Positions 13,855-23,081 of a DNA stretch of 49,900 bases are shown here, piece by piece. The position numbers and the translations under genes are program-made. Location: positions 1 through 49,900 of the forward strand of contig MHWG01000020.1 of the NCBI GenBank assembly GCA_001824005.1, in the 5' to 3' direction. Every line of letters starts with the position of its first letter. The stretch's first letter is position 1. A model generated the notes under the pieces. The model was given only the letters and a program-made list of their open reading frames with translations, ran no database searches and had not been told where the DNA came from. This DNA is from Candidatus Zambryskibacteria bacterium RIFCSPLOWO2_01_FULL_47_14. GTDB lineage: Bacteria; Patescibacteria; Paceibacteria; UBA9973; Zambryskibacteraceae.

Positions 13855-13936
13855 TGATACGAATTATAACTAATTTGATCGAATGTCGCGAATAGGATTC
13901 TATTCGTAAATTCGATCTTATTCGCGGAGATTAGTG

Positions 13937-16078
13937 TTATTCAAAATGGATTTTTTGGGAGGAAAGAGCCAAATACTCCTTCAATATTGGATATTTAGAC
14001 AAGCTTGGATTAGCTTCAATTAGTTTTGTAGCTTCAAATCGGGCGGCTTCGACCATCTTTATATTCTTGACCGCTTCCATCCCCAAATCCGAAAGGCCCC
14101 ATTGTTTGGTACCGGCCAATTCTCCCGCGCCGCGCTGTTTAAGATCGAATTCGGCAAGTTCGAAACCGTCTTTGGCGCGCTTTAGCGCGTTTAGACGTGC
14201 GACGGCGGCTCCACTACTGCTTTCAGTAAAGACGAAACAGTATGGCTGATGCGTACCGCGAAGCACGCGGCCGCGGAGTTGGTGAAGTTGGGCCAAGCCG
14301 AATCTCTCCGCGCCCTCGATGACTATGAGCGACGCATTTTCGACATTCACCCCTACTTCGACGACAGAAGTGGCGACGAGAATATCTATTTTTTTCGCCT
14401 TGAAATCGAGCATCATCCTCTCTTTCTCTGCCGGTTTCATTTTGCTGTGCAAAATTCCTATTTCGTATTCCGGGAAAACTTCTTTTTTCAATCTTTCCGC
14501 TTCTTTCTTCACGGACTTTGCTTGCACAGCTAATTCTTTGCTCGGATCTGGCTCATCTATACGCGGGCAAACAACGAAGAGCTGTCTGCCTGCCTTGAGT
14601 TCGTCGCGAATTTTGCCGTAAGCTCCTGCTCTTTGGTCGTGGGTTATTATTTCAGTAATAATTTTCTTTCTTCCCGCTGGCATTTCGTCAAGCAAAGTTA
14701 AATCAAGGTCTCCGTAGAGTGTTAATGCGAGGGTACGGGGGATGGGAGTGGCAGTCATAGAAAGAAGATGTGGAATTGCTTCATGCTTATTGACCAATTT
14801 CTGTCTCTGGGCGGTGCCGAATCTATGTTGCTCATCGACAATAACTAATGCGAGGTGTTTGAACCTAACACTCTTCTGGATAAGCGCATGCGTGCCGATG
14901 AGAACGGCGATTTCTCCAGATGCAACCCATTTCAAGAGTTGTGAGCGAGAGATGTCTGTCCAGCCATTTGGATTGATTTTAGACGGAAACTTGCGACAGC
15001 CGCTGCCCGTGATGAGGCCGATGTTTATGGGAAGATGTGAAAAATATTTTATGAAAGATTCGAAGTGCTGTTGGGCAAGAATCTCGGTTGGAGCCATGTA
15101 GGCCGTCTGCAAACTGCCAAAAGTTTGCAGACGGCCCTGAGCGAAGTCGAAGGGCTTACTTGTCGCACAGGCGTAGGCGGCCACAGCTGCTACGGCGGTT
15201 TTCCCCGAACCTACATCACCTTCAAGAAGTCTGGACATGGGATAGCCCTTTTTAAAATCTTCGAGAATATTTTCAATTGCTTTTACCTGCGCTTGGGTCG
15301 GTTTAAATGGAAATTTTTCAATTATAGGCGATATGTCGGCATAATTTCTCTCGATTTTCCAGGAATCTTTTTGCGATAATTCATGCTTCCCTTGCTGGCG
15401 CTCTAGCTGGATTAAGAAAATTTCTTCGAACGCGAAGCGCTTCCTCGCGGCTTCGGCATCGTTTCTATTCTTCGGCGTATGGATCCAGACGAGCGCAGTT
15501 CGTAGGTTAGGAAGTTTGTAAGCTTTGAGTATCTCTTCCGGGATCGGGTCTTCGGGGAATTTGATTTTTGAGAGAATCTTTAAAACCCTGTGGTAAATCC
15601 AGTTGGAAGTGATGCCCTTTGTCTCGGGATAGACGGGGTAAAGGGTATGAGTCTTGTTTTGAGTAAAAAGATCGGGAACAGATTCGATCTTGGGATTGGA
15701 AAAATATTTTTGAGAATTTCTCTCCGTTACCTTTCCCTCTATCCGAACAGAACTCCCTTCCTGAATCATCTTGGCAAGATATGGTTGATGGAACCATACA
15801 ATTTTTACTGTTCCAGTCTGGTCGAAGACGACTGCTTCGGCCATGGGAATCTTCTTCCGCCAGGCTTTCTTGGTCTTGAGGCCGGAGATTATGCCGAAGA
15901 TGACCGCCGACCCACCCTTCTCGAGATTGGCGATGCTCGTAATCTCGGCCGTGTCGCCGTAGTGGCGGGGGAAGTGCCGAAGGAGGTCGCCTACCGTCTC
16001 GACCTTCCACCGCTTGAGCGCCTTCTCCTCTCTAGCATTGAGGCGGAAGGTCTCTCCTATGCCTCTATTTAATTCCAT
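13937..16078 (-). CDS. recG: ATP-dependent DNA helicase RecG, with an in-frame repeat insertion
   Basis: RecG remodels stalled replication forks and Holliday junctions. The 713-residue protein has the N-terminal wedge (MELNRGIGETFRLNAREEKA), Walker A GDVGSGKTAV, MAPTEILAQQHF, the DEQHRFG helicase box, SMTATPIPRTLALTLYGDLD and the C-terminal QLRGRVLRG motif. Between AAYACATS and AYMAPTEIL, next to the nucleotide pocket, about 18 extra residues (KPFDFAQGRLQTFGSLQT) come from a dispersed repeat plus a perfect palindrome. TAAGAT ends six bases before the ATG, predicting a leaderless mRNA. Confidence 0.95.
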   Translation of the reverse strand: MELNRGIGETFRLNAREEKALKRWKVETVGDLLRHFPRHYGDTAEITSIANLEKGGSAVIFGIISGLKTKKAWRKKIPMAEAVVFDQTGTVKIVWFHQPYLAKMIQEGSSVRIEGKVTERNSQKYFSNPKIESVPDLFTQNKTHTLYPVYPETKGITSNWIYHRVLKILSKIKFPEDPIPEEILKAYKLPNLRTALVWIHTPKNRNDAEAARKRFAFEEIFLIQLERQQGKHELSQKDSWKIERNYADISPIIEKFPFKPTQAQVKAIENILEDFKKGYPMSRLLEGDVGSGKTAVAAVAAYACATSKPFDFAQGRLQTFGSLQTAYMAPTEILAQQHFESFIKYFSHLPINIGLITGSGCRKFPSKINPNGWTDISRSQLLKWVASGEIAVLIGTHALIQKSVRFKHLALVIVDEQHRFGTAQRQKLVNKHEAIPHLLSMTATPIPRTLALTLYGDLDLTLLDEMPAGRKKIITEIITHDQRAGAYGKIRDELKAGRQLFVVCPRIDEPDPSKELAVQAKSVKKEAERLKKEVFPEYEIGILHSKMKPAEKERMMLDFKAKKIDILVATSVVEVGVNVENASLIVIEGAERFGLAQLHQLRGRVLRGTHQPYCFVFTESSSGAAVARLNALKRAKDGFELAEFDLKQRGAGELAGTKQWGLSDLGMEAVKNIKMVEAARFEATKLIEANPSLSKYPILKEYLALSSQKIHFE
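15101..15155. repeat. Composite repeat insertion inside recG
   Basis: GGCCGTCTGCAAACT and AGTTTGCAGACGGCC form a perfect 15-bp palindrome around GCCAAA (15101-15136). It is followed by CCCTGAGCGAAGTCGAAGGG, a member of a dispersed repeat family. Together they account for about 18 codons, without a frameshift. Confidence 0.85.
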
Positions 16079-16138
16079 GGCTACATCTTACTTCATTCGG
16101 GGCCTAAGAAAATATGTCCAAGGTCGTCTAAAGAGGTA

Positions 16139-16669
16139 ATGCCCATACTCATTTTACTTCTTATTGTAGGCGTTACGGTCTTCGGAAATCCGACGGATAA
16201 CAGGGTGGTCTACCTCAAAGACGCATCAGAGGAAACGAGGATTGTCGAGAACGTGGCCTTGCCATTCTTGCCCGAGAAACTTCTCTACGACCGTGAAGCG
16301 GAACAGGAAATCTTCTCCATGGTGAACGTCGAGCGCAAGAAGGCGGGACTCGAGGATCTTGTCTGGGACGAGGAGATGGCGGAGGTGGCCCGTGCGCACT
16401 CGCTTGATATGTGGCAGAGGCAATACTTCGCTCACGAGAATCCCGACGGCGAGACGCCGCTTGATCGCCTGCTTGAGGACGAGATAATGCTCGAGAAAGC
16501 GGGGGAGAACCTGGCGCTCGCGCGAACTATCGCGCGAGCGCACAAAGGACTCATGGACTCTCCGGGCCATTGGAGGAACATTCTTGAGTCAGATTTTGGT
16601 CGCATTGGCATCGGCGTTATCGACGGTGGCAAACACGGCAAGATGGTAACGCAGAACTTCGCGGATTAA
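16139..16669 (+). CDS. Exported CAP/SCP-domain protein
   Basis: An N-terminal hydrophobic segment (MPILILLLIVGVTVFGN) acts as signal or anchor. The CAP domain follows: FSMVNVERKKAGLEDLVWDE, ARAHSLDMWQRQYFAHENPD, GENLALA and MDSPGHWRNILESDF, ending IGVIDGGKHGKMVTQNFAD. The His and Glu residues of the CAP cavity are present. Bacterial CAP proteins are secreted with poorly known roles. A perfect 12-bp palindrome (16514-16541) encodes part of GENLALARTIARA. Confidence 0.9.
   Translation: MPILILLLIVGVTVFGNPTDNRVVYLKDASEETRIVENVALPFLPEKLLYDREAEQEIFSMVNVERKKAGLEDLVWDEEMAEVARAHSLDMWQRQYFAHENPDGETPLDRLLEDEIMLEKAGENLALARTIARAHKGLMDSPGHWRNILESDFGRIGIGVIDGGKHGKMVTQNFAD
16514..16541. repeat. Perfect 12-bp palindrome inside the CAP gene
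   Basis: Arms GCGCTCGCGCGA and TCGCGCGAGCGC flank an ACTA loop. The element is in frame at the conserved GENLALA segment. Confidence 0.8.
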
Positions 16670-16718
16670 ATGGGGAGCTCCTCTATCCGATCGTGCTATG
16701 ATAGGTGCGAGATTTCCG

Positions 16719-19220
16719 ATGAGAAAGCTATTTTTATTTCTCATTGTTTTCGATTTATTCTTCAACAGTACTGGTCTTGCTTTTGCCGAAGTTGTATCTC
16801 CGTACGAAATTGATTTTAAATCGCGGGCACTCTTCGCCGACAGCACGTCAACGGCGGAATATTACGGACTCGAGAATTATGCGACGGAATATGTCGGCGG
16901 CCATCTGCGCATCACTTTTACATACACGCATCTGGACAATCAATTTACGAGCTACCCGCCCTTCATACACCTTACCAATTCCGATCCGCGAAGCGCCACT
17001 ACCTCTGCGGTAGTGCGGTCACAGTCGGTGATACATCGGTTTGGCTGGGATGATCCGACGGATTGGTATTCGTACGACATACAATTCGACGCGACGGGAT
17101 ACACTGTGACAGCGAAGCAGGCAGCAAGCACGACTATTGCCACCAATCGATTCGATAATCCCAACGCAACAAGCACGGATTGGGCGGCATTGGCCAATGG
17201 CTACCCCAGGCAGGATCCGATAACTGATTATTCTATGGCCTTCGAGCCGGTGCCGGTATATAGCGCAACGCCTCCGGCAGAGGAAGAGGAGGAGTCGCCA
17301 CCGGAAGAAGAACCAGCCACAGCTACCACGACCCCCGTCATCATCGTGCCGGGGATAATGGGGAGTAAATTATTGGAAGATAATGTGGCCGATGATTTAG
17401 TTTGGCTAAATACAATCGAAATTGTTGTATCTATCTCGGATATATTTCTTGATGTCTTAAAAATGAATAGCGACGGTTCTCCAACTAATGAAAGCATTAT
17501 AGCTGGAGATGTTATAAGGAGTTTAAATGGCACGGATTATTTCCAGGGTCTTTCTGATAAATTAAATTCTTCTGGGTATGCGTTAAATAGTGACCTGTTT
17601 GAGAATTCTTATGATTGGCGACTTGATATTTCAAGAACAGCCAGTGATGTAGAAACAGCAGCAATCTTATCTTTGAAGGAAAAAATAGAAGAAATTAAAA
17701 TTCAAAGAGGTGTAGATAAGGTGAATCTGGTTGCACACAGCATGGGCGGGCTTCTTGTGAAGAAATATCTTAAAGATTATGGAGGAGATTCTGTCGAAAA
17801 ATTCATAGACATAGGTACCCCACATACTGGTTCACCGTTGGCATATAAAATTCTAATGTATGGAGATAATCTTGGTGTAAGTAAATTTTTTGGTTTAGTT
17901 AATATAAATGCTAATCGGATAAAAGAAATTTCTCAAAACATGCCGGCGGTTTATCAGCTTCTGCCGAGCCGGGAATATTTCGATGATACGGATATTGATT
18001 ACTCATATTATGTTCTCGACGCTACGGAGGGCAACGACAGGCTCACATACGAAGAGACAAACACATATTTAAATGCTTCCGGCAGGAATGGCTCTCTGGT
18101 AACTCGAGCGGACGAATTTCATCAAGAGATAGACAATCTGAATCCGGCCGATTACGGCGTAGAAACATACAATTTCGTCGGCTGCGGCACTCCGACCATT
18201 GGTCAGTTCTATATTCTCGAAGACGGCGAGCATCCGATATACAACATCAAGATGATTAACGGCGACGGCACCGTGCCTCTTAAGAGTGCCGAAGCTCTTA
18301 CCGCAAGCTCTACTTACTACGTGCGCAGCGCGCAGCACGCCACCATGCCAAGCACCTCTGGCGTGAAGGATTTAATTGCAGAAATTCTCAACTCAACAAG
18401 CACCGACCCTCTCGATATATCTGCTTATTCCAATATTAGAACCGATTCCGCCGGATGCACGATACCGGATGGCAAAATTGTGAGTTTCCACAGTCCGATC
18501 GATCTCCATATATACGACAGCTCTGGCAATCACACCGGTCCGGATGAGAACGGCGATATAGAGAATGAGATTCTAGGCGTGGTGTATGAAATGATTGACG
18601 GCAACAAGTTTGCGTATCTCCCGACTGGAACCAATTACATCATAAAGGGCAATGCTACGGATGCCGGAACATTCGATGTCCGCATACAAGAGATTGTTGG
18701 CGGGGAAGTGACTACTACCACGGTATTTGCCGATCTGCCTCTCACTTCCGTAACGCAAGCGCAATTCAGCATAAGCACTTCGACTCCGGCGCAAATCGAG
18801 CTCGACAGCAATAACGACGGCACTTACGAATCTTCAGGGAGCATTACAACAGAAGTTGCAGGAATTCTGGAGGGGACGGGGAAAGTAGCAACCCCCTCCG
18901 ACTCCCCCTTAGCAGGTGGAGAGGAGTCAGTTTCTACTACTAGTTCTAGGCCAATGGTCACTTTCGCTACTCAGTTGTTTGTACCAGAAATGGCAACCAC
19001 GACAGTTTCTACAGATTCGATTACTTCGACGAATTCGCCGGAAGTAACGCCTGTTATACAAATCACACCACCTGCGCCGCCACGGCAGGTGGAAGAGAAC
19101 ATCGCGACCAGTTCTCCGCCGGAGCAGTCTCAAAACACAGCCATAGTTTACAAATCATTTACCAACAAGGTAAGCAGTGCCATCAAAAAATTCTGGTTCT
19201 GGATTAAAAGTAAGTTATAA
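16719..19220 (+). CDS. Large exported LCAT-like alpha/beta hydrolase
   Basis: The reading from ATG 16719 begins with a signal peptide (LFLFLIVFDLFFNSTGLAFA); an in-frame ATG at 16698 adds seven residues and overlaps a TATGAT box. A beta-rich N-terminal domain and an acidic linker (PPAEEEEESPPEEEP) precede the hydrolase domain: VIIVPGIMGSK (lid region), the nucleophile elbow VAHSMGG, GTPHTGSPLA, then NGDGTVPLKSAEAL (Asp) and SAQHATMPS (His), the order of lecithin:cholesterol acyltransferase-like lipases. A long Ser/Thr-rich C-terminal region ends in a short basic, aromatic tail. The middle of the gene (about 17360-17960) is clearly AT-richer than both flanks, suggesting mosaic origin. Substrate unknown, probably lipid or ester. 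Confidence 0.85.
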   Translation: MRKLFLFLIVFDLFFNSTGLAFAEVVSPYEIDFKSRALFADSTSTAEYYGLENYATEYVGGHLRITFTYTHLDNQFTSYPPFIHLTNSDPRSATTSAVVRSQSVIHRFGWDDPTDWYSYDIQFDATGYTVTAKQAASTTIATNRFDNPNATSTDWAALANGYPRQDPITDYSMAFEPVPVYSATPPAEEEEESPPEEEPATATTTPVIIVPGIMGSKLLEDNVADDLVWLNTIEIVVSISDIFLDVLKMNSDGSPTNESIIAGDVIRSLNGTDYFQGLSDKLNSSGYALNSDLFENSYDWRLDISRTASDVETAAILSLKEKIEEIKIQRGVDKVNLVAHSMGGLLVKKYLKDYGGDSVEKFIDIGTPHTGSPLAYKILMYGDNLGVSKFFGLVNINANRIKEISQNMPAVYQLLPSREYFDDTDIDYSYYVLDATEGNDRLTYEETNTYLNASGRNGSLVTRADEFHQEIDNLNPADYGVETYNFVGCGTPTIGQFYILEDGEHPIYNIKMINGDGTVPLKSAEALTASSTYYVRSAQHATMPSTSGVKDLIAEILNSTSTDPLDISAYSNIRTDSAGCTIPDGKIVSFHSPIDLHIYDSSGNHTGPDENGDIENEILGVVYEMIDGNKFAYLPTGTNYIIKGNATDAGTFDVRIQEIVGGEVTTTTVFADLPLTSVTQAQFSISTSTPAQIELDSNNDGTYESSGSITTEVAGILEGTGKVATPSDSPLAGGEESVSTTSSRPMVTFATQLFVPEMATTTVSTDSITSTNSPEVTPVIQITPPAPPRQVEENIATSSPPEQSQNTAIVYKSFTNKVSSAIKKFWFWIKSKL

Positions 19221-19227
19221 TTAAAAC

Positions 19228-19320
19228 ATGAAAAAGTTTTTTATTGTTCTTGGCATCATATTGGTTGGTCTAATTCTTTATGCAGCTAATACGCTCAAAT
19301 TTGGGAATTCTTGGATTTAA
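19228..19320 (+). CDS. 30-residue single-helix membrane peptide
   Basis: MKKFFIVLGIILVGLILYAA is followed by a short tail ending in FGNSWI. TATAAT at 19216-19221 ends six bases before the ATG, the same spacing as many larger genes here, which supports real expression. It lies directly after the LCAT-like gene. Function unknown; it could be a truncated remnant. Confidence 0.5.
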   Translation: MKKFFIVLGIILVGLILYAANTLKFGNSWI

Positions 19321-19330
19321 ATAATTATTT

Positions 19331-19573
19331 CTACGCAGATATTTCAAAAACTTTCCTCTTTGATGTTGCGCCGGAGATGAGGCGGACTTGAGAGCGCTGG
19401 GTTTGGAAGTATTCTGCAAGAAGTTTTGTAATCGCTTCATTCGCCCGGCCCTCAATTGGCCTCTCTTTAGTCCAAACCGTGTACCACTCCTCAACCTCTG
19501 GCAGCAATCGCGCTGGAGGAGGTATTACTTTCTCTTCTCTTACCCCAGTCTTCATCTTCACAAAAATTTTCAT
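19331..19573 (-). CDS. DUF167 (YggU-like) protein
   Basis: The 80-residue protein has KIFVKMKTGVREEKV and the DUF167 signature RPIEGRANEAITKLLAEYF, followed by VRLISGATSKRKVFEI. Its ATG overlaps the TAA of tspO (TAATG), so translation is coupled. The family is widespread, small and of unknown function. The start at 19573 is set by this overlap and the family N-terminus. Confidence 0.85.
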   Translation of the reverse strand: MKIFVKMKTGVREEKVIPPPARLLPEVEEWYTVWTKERPIEGRANEAITKLLAEYFQTQRSQVRLISGATSKRKVFEISA

Positions 19574-19968
19574 TAGAGATTGAGCCAGGTAATGGTGAAT
19601 TGGAGGATGGTGGCGAAGAGGACCCAGAGGAAGTAGGGGACATTGGCGAGAGTAATCCACTTGGCGCGCGGGTAGATGGCGAGGAGCGACCAAATGAGTG
19701 TGGCGAGGACGAGGAGTATGTCGAGGGCGGCGAGGAAATTGTCTTGCAAACCGAATTGCAGGGGAGTGAAGGCGAAGTTGAAGACGAGATTGAGCGCAAA
19801 CGGCAGAGCAATCTTCCTTGGTAGTGTGCCCTTCGCGGCCCGGTAGAAAACCGTAAAGAATGTAATAGCAATGATGACATAGAGCACGCTCCAGACAGGG
19901 CCGAAGACGGATGCTGACGGAGCCCACTCCGGTTTGATAAGAGTTGAGTACCATTCGTAATTTTGCAT
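19573..19968 (-). CDS. tspO: TspO/MBR family membrane protein
   Basis: The 131-residue protein has five hydrophobic helices and the family motifs WYSTLIKPEWAPSASVFGPVW, AFALNLVFNFAFTPLQFGL-type and PYFLWVLFATILQFTITWLN. TspO proteins bind porphyrins or cholesterol-like ligands in membranes. TACAAT ends six bases before the ATG, predicting a leaderless mRNA. It is coupled to the DUF167 gene. Confidence 0.92.
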   Translation of the reverse strand: MQNYEWYSTLIKPEWAPSASVFGPVWSVLYVIIAITFFTVFYRAAKGTLPRKIALPFALNLVFNFAFTPLQFGLQDNFLAALDILLVLATLIWSLLAIYPRAKWITLANVPYFLWVLFATILQFTITWLNL

Positions 19969-20094
19969 GAGTTAATTGTATCCTGTTTTGCCAACATTTT
20001 TTGTTTTATCGGAATCTATGCTGGTGTTCTTAAGAATTTAAGAATAAAGGGAGGAGGGTTTGAAAAAGGGAGGGGAGTGTGGGAGAGTTGATGT

Positions 20095-20382
20095 ATGGGA
20101 GGAATTATAATTTCACTACTTGTTATCTGGGGGATATTCAATTTAGTTGCAGGGCCAAAAGAAGAACCAGAGAGGTATTTTATTGACCAGTATGCTCAAG
20201 AGAGGATGCAGGAATATTATAAGCAGACCCGCTCATTTCAACAGTATGGGGATTATGATTGTTCAGATTTTTCAACACAGGCAGAAGCACAAGAATTTTA
20301 TGAAGATGGGGGTGGCCCAGATACCGATTATCATGACTTAGACCGTGACCGTGACGGCTGGGCATGTGAAAGTTTGCCATAG
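20095..20382 (+). CDS. Membrane-anchored Excalibur-domain protein
   Basis: One N-terminal helix ([20 protein letters not shown]) is followed by a linker and a C-terminal Excalibur domain: [20 protein letters not shown], then [16 protein letters not shown]. This domain has a Dx[DN]xDGxxCE calcium-binding loop and a probable disulfide, and is found in extracellular proteins and nucleases. No nuclease domain is attached here. It sits at the edge of the AT-rich island. Confidence 0.85.
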   Translation: MGGIIISLLVIWGIFNLVAGPKEEPERYFIDQYAQERMQEYYKQTRSFQQYGDYDCSDFSTQAEAQEFYEDGGGPDTDYHDLDRDRDGWACESLP

Positions 20383-20419
20383 ATTGTAATCGCCTATAAT
20401 TTGTGGGATAGTTAGAATA

Positions 20420-21223
20420 ATGAATCTAGATAATGTATTAAGGAAGATAAAAAGAGATTTTGACACCGCAATAACAGGGGCTATTTTTAATGGCAGATCT
20501 TATGCAAATGGATGTAAGGCTAAAGAAGCTTTAATAAGATCGGGAAAGATAATTAATCTTATCCATGAATTTGTTAAAGAGGAACTCAAAAGAGAAGGTG
20601 TTCCGACACAGATGATCTATCCTCCTCTTAAAAGCTCGAGACCTGAGATTAAGTTAAAGGGATTTCTTAAATCTAAAAAGCAAGATATAGCAATTATCCC
20701 TACTGGAGAAATAGTATTAGTAGCTGGGATTGCCGTCAAAGATGTAGAAAAAATTCTGACTATTAATATCCGTAGTCAACTTAGTAGTTTGGCTAAAAAT
20801 ATCGATACCTTATACGAAAGAACATTTGCAGAAGCTTTAAATTTACATCTAAGCTACCCCAATCAATGTTTAGGAGAAATATATTTAATACCGACGCATG
20901 AGTATAATGATAAGGCAATGATTCATAATAAAATGCTCTTTAAATCATCCTCTAAAATTGAGGATTATATACGAATGTTTCAGGCCATTAATAATAGAGA
21001 ATCGTCTAATAAAGATGAATATAAATATGAGAGAGTCTGCCTATTGATTGTTGATTTTAGATCAAATAAACCAAAATTGTATTCCTCAATAGATGAGTTG
21101 AAAAAAGATAGACTAGTACCAGCTACAACAGAATGTACTCTAGATAATTTAACTATTAAGGATTTTGTAAAAGATATACTAAAAATTTACAAAAAAAGGT
21201 TTGGAAGTATCATTGTTTCCTAG
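20420..21223 (+). CDS. Putative restriction endonuclease paired with the adenine methyltransferase
   Basis: The 267-residue protein resembles no family I can name. It begins MNLDNVLRKIKRDFDTAITG and contains SSRPEIKLKGFLKSKKQDIAIIP, where an Asp/Glu-x-Lys-like pattern could belong to a nuclease core. It converges on a DNA methyltransferase with only four bases between the stop codons, and both share the low GC content of the island. A restriction role is therefore inferred from context. TATAAT at about 20395 gives a short leader. Confidence 0.5.
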   Translation: MNLDNVLRKIKRDFDTAITGAIFNGRSYANGCKAKEALIRSGKIINLIHEFVKEELKREGVPTQMIYPPLKSSRPEIKLKGFLKSKKQDIAIIPTGEIVLVAGIAVKDVEKILTINIRSQLSSLAKNIDTLYERTFAEALNLHLSYPNQCLGEIYLIPTHEYNDKAMIHNKMLFKSSSKIEDYIRMFQAINNRESSNKDEYKYERVCLLIVDFRSNKPKLYSSIDELKKDRLVPATTECTLDNLTIKDFVKDILKIYKKRFGSIIVS

Positions 21224-21227
21224 AAAC

Positions 21228-23081
21228 TTAAATATTTATTGCATACTTATTAATTAAAAAGCTGTTAATTTTATTTTTGTCATCCTCAGTATCTAAATAC
21301 CTGACTTCTTCATTAGTAAATTCAGGAATTCCTAGAAGTTCGATAAAGTTCTTTTGATAACATGGGTACCCACCCTCAATTGAAACGCTAGTCTTTTTTA
21401 TATAGTAATCCATTATTCTAGAATTAAGAATCTTACTTAGTATTCCCAGATTAATTTTTTGTTCAGTTGATGAAAATAAATCTCTTTGTTTGTCTAAATA
21501 AATAGCATAACCATTACAAAAAAGTACATCCTCATTATGCTCAATTAGAAATCTGGGCTCTGAACTAAAAGTTGGAGTTAATATTTTTTTACCAAAAAAA
21601 TTAAGTCCCTGCGTTCTTGCATACGCATACCACTCTGGATACTCCATTTCACCCTTGTCTCTTGTAGATAATTCAGCTTTGGCAGCCAATAAATATTTAT
21701 GGGAACAAGGATACGCCATTTTTAATTCCGTTTCCTTAATTATTTCAACGTTACCACTAGTTTTTTTATAGGGGAAAATAATTCTACGAAAATTATTTTG
21801 TAAATCATTTTGATCCTTAAAATCAGAAATTTTTGCAATTGGATGAGTAATATCCTTTTCTATCAAGTACTGTTTACCGTTGTACATTTTATGGTAGTAC
21901 CCATCCTTTAATGTCTTTCCGTCGATAAAATATACAGAGTCTTTACAAGTTGCTATACCTACTCGAATATCCGCAATGTCTCCAAGTCTTTTCCCAGTAT
22001 TTTCGATCTTTTTAATATTTTCTTGATCAGAATCCTTTAGTAGACGCCACTTTCTATTATTCAGATTGGCTAGGGAAACCCTAGAATACTTTAATTTGGG
22101 AAGCATTTTCAAACTATCATAATCATCGACCTTTTCATAAAGAATAGATTCTTTTTTTCTTTTATTTAAAAATGTTATACAGGTATAAGTTTGAGCCTCA
22201 AATAGTTTCAAGTGATTAAAATCAATAATTTTCTCTATTAGTTTATTAGAGGATAAATAATTTCTTAGGGTGATACCAGATAGGGACGTAAAATAATTAT
22301 TTGGAGTTATGTAACCCAATGTTCCATTAGGATTCATCAACTTTACTCCTAGCTCAAAAAAAGCAAAGTAAAGATTGTAATTACCAGTTTTAAGAGTTTT
22401 CCAATTTTTGTATAAACTTTCTCTTAAATTTTTATTTAAATCCTGAAACTTAACGTAGGGAGGATTTCCTAATATGACATCAAAGCCGCTGTGTACTTGA
22501 GGGAAAAGCTTCCTCCACTCTATTGTCAAACTATCAGCAACTTTTAGATTAAACCTAATGTCTTTTCTATCTTCTCCATTTTTCAAGGCCATCAAAGATA
22601 ATAGGATTTTGGCCCGGCGAATACTATATTCTGCGATATCAACTCCATAAATATTATTTTCAATTACATCTATCATATTTATATTATATTTTTTTGATAT
22701 AAGTAGGGCGGCGGTAATTAAAAATGCTCCACATCCACAACTTGGATCGCATATTTTTTGATAAGGAGATTTTATTTTTTGAGAGGTGATAAATTTGGTA
22801 ATATTTCTTGGAGTGAAAAATGCACCATTAAGTCTCTTGTCCCTGTCTGGGATTAACAGTTCAAAGACATTGATAAAATCGTATATATTTTGTGAATTGA
22901 ATGCGTTTTTCAATAAGGTTTTAATGAGAGTAATTTGCTCATCTTCCTTGCTTAATAATTCTTTTATAATTAAGTTTTCATTAACTGGAAGCTTATTTTT
23001 TTCTATAAATAGCTGTACTAATCCAGTCTCAATAAGAAGGGGGTTGTAATACTTTAGTAATTTTTCAATGTTTTTATTCAT
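21228..23081 (-). CDS. Eco57I-type N6-adenine DNA methyltransferase
   Basis: The 617-residue protein has the SAM-binding motif DPSCGCGAFLITAALL (about residue 108) and the catalytic NPPY motif in VILGNPPYVKF (about 205), followed by a long C-terminal region with IRVGIATCKDSVYFID and SVSIEGGYPCYQKNFIELLGIPE, resembling a TaqI-type target-recognition domain. It should methylate adenine in a specific site and protect against a partner nuclease. Its ATG follows the lexA stop directly (TAGATG), so both are made from one mRNA. It is strongly AT-rich, a sign of transfer. Confidence 0.88.
   Translation of the reverse strand: MNKNIEKLLKYYNPLLIETGLVQLFIEKNKLPVNENLIIKELLSKEDEQITLIKTLLKNAFNSQNIYDFINVFELLIPDRDKRLNGAFFTPRNITKFITSQKIKSPYQKICDPSCGCGAFLITAALLISKKYNINMIDVIENNIYGVDIAEYSIRRAKILLSLMALKNGEDRKDIRFNLKVADSLTIEWRKLFPQVHSGFDVILGNPPYVKFQDLNKNLRESLYKNWKTLKTGNYNLYFAFFELGVKLMNPNGTLGYITPNNYFTSLSGITLRNYLSSNKLIEKIIDFNHLKLFEAQTYTCITFLNKRKKESILYEKVDDYDSLKMLPKLKYSRVSLANLNNRKWRLLKDSDQENIKKIENTGKRLGDIADIRVGIATCKDSVYFIDGKTLKDGYYHKMYNGKQYLIEKDITHPIAKISDFKDQNDLQNNFRRIIFPYKKTSGNVEIIKETELKMAYPCSHKYLLAAKAELSTRDKGEMEYPEWYAYARTQGLNFFGKKILTPTFSSEPRFLIEHNEDVLFCNGYAIYLDKQRDLFSSTEQKINLGILSKILNSRIMDYYIKKTSVSIEGGYPCYQKNFIELLGIPEFTNEEVRYLDTEDDKNKINSFLINKYAINI

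Noticed and set aside
19331..19954. A 207-residue minus-strand protein
   Set aside because: Its first two thirds overlap tspO in another frame. Only the last 80 residues (DUF167, start 19573) are real.
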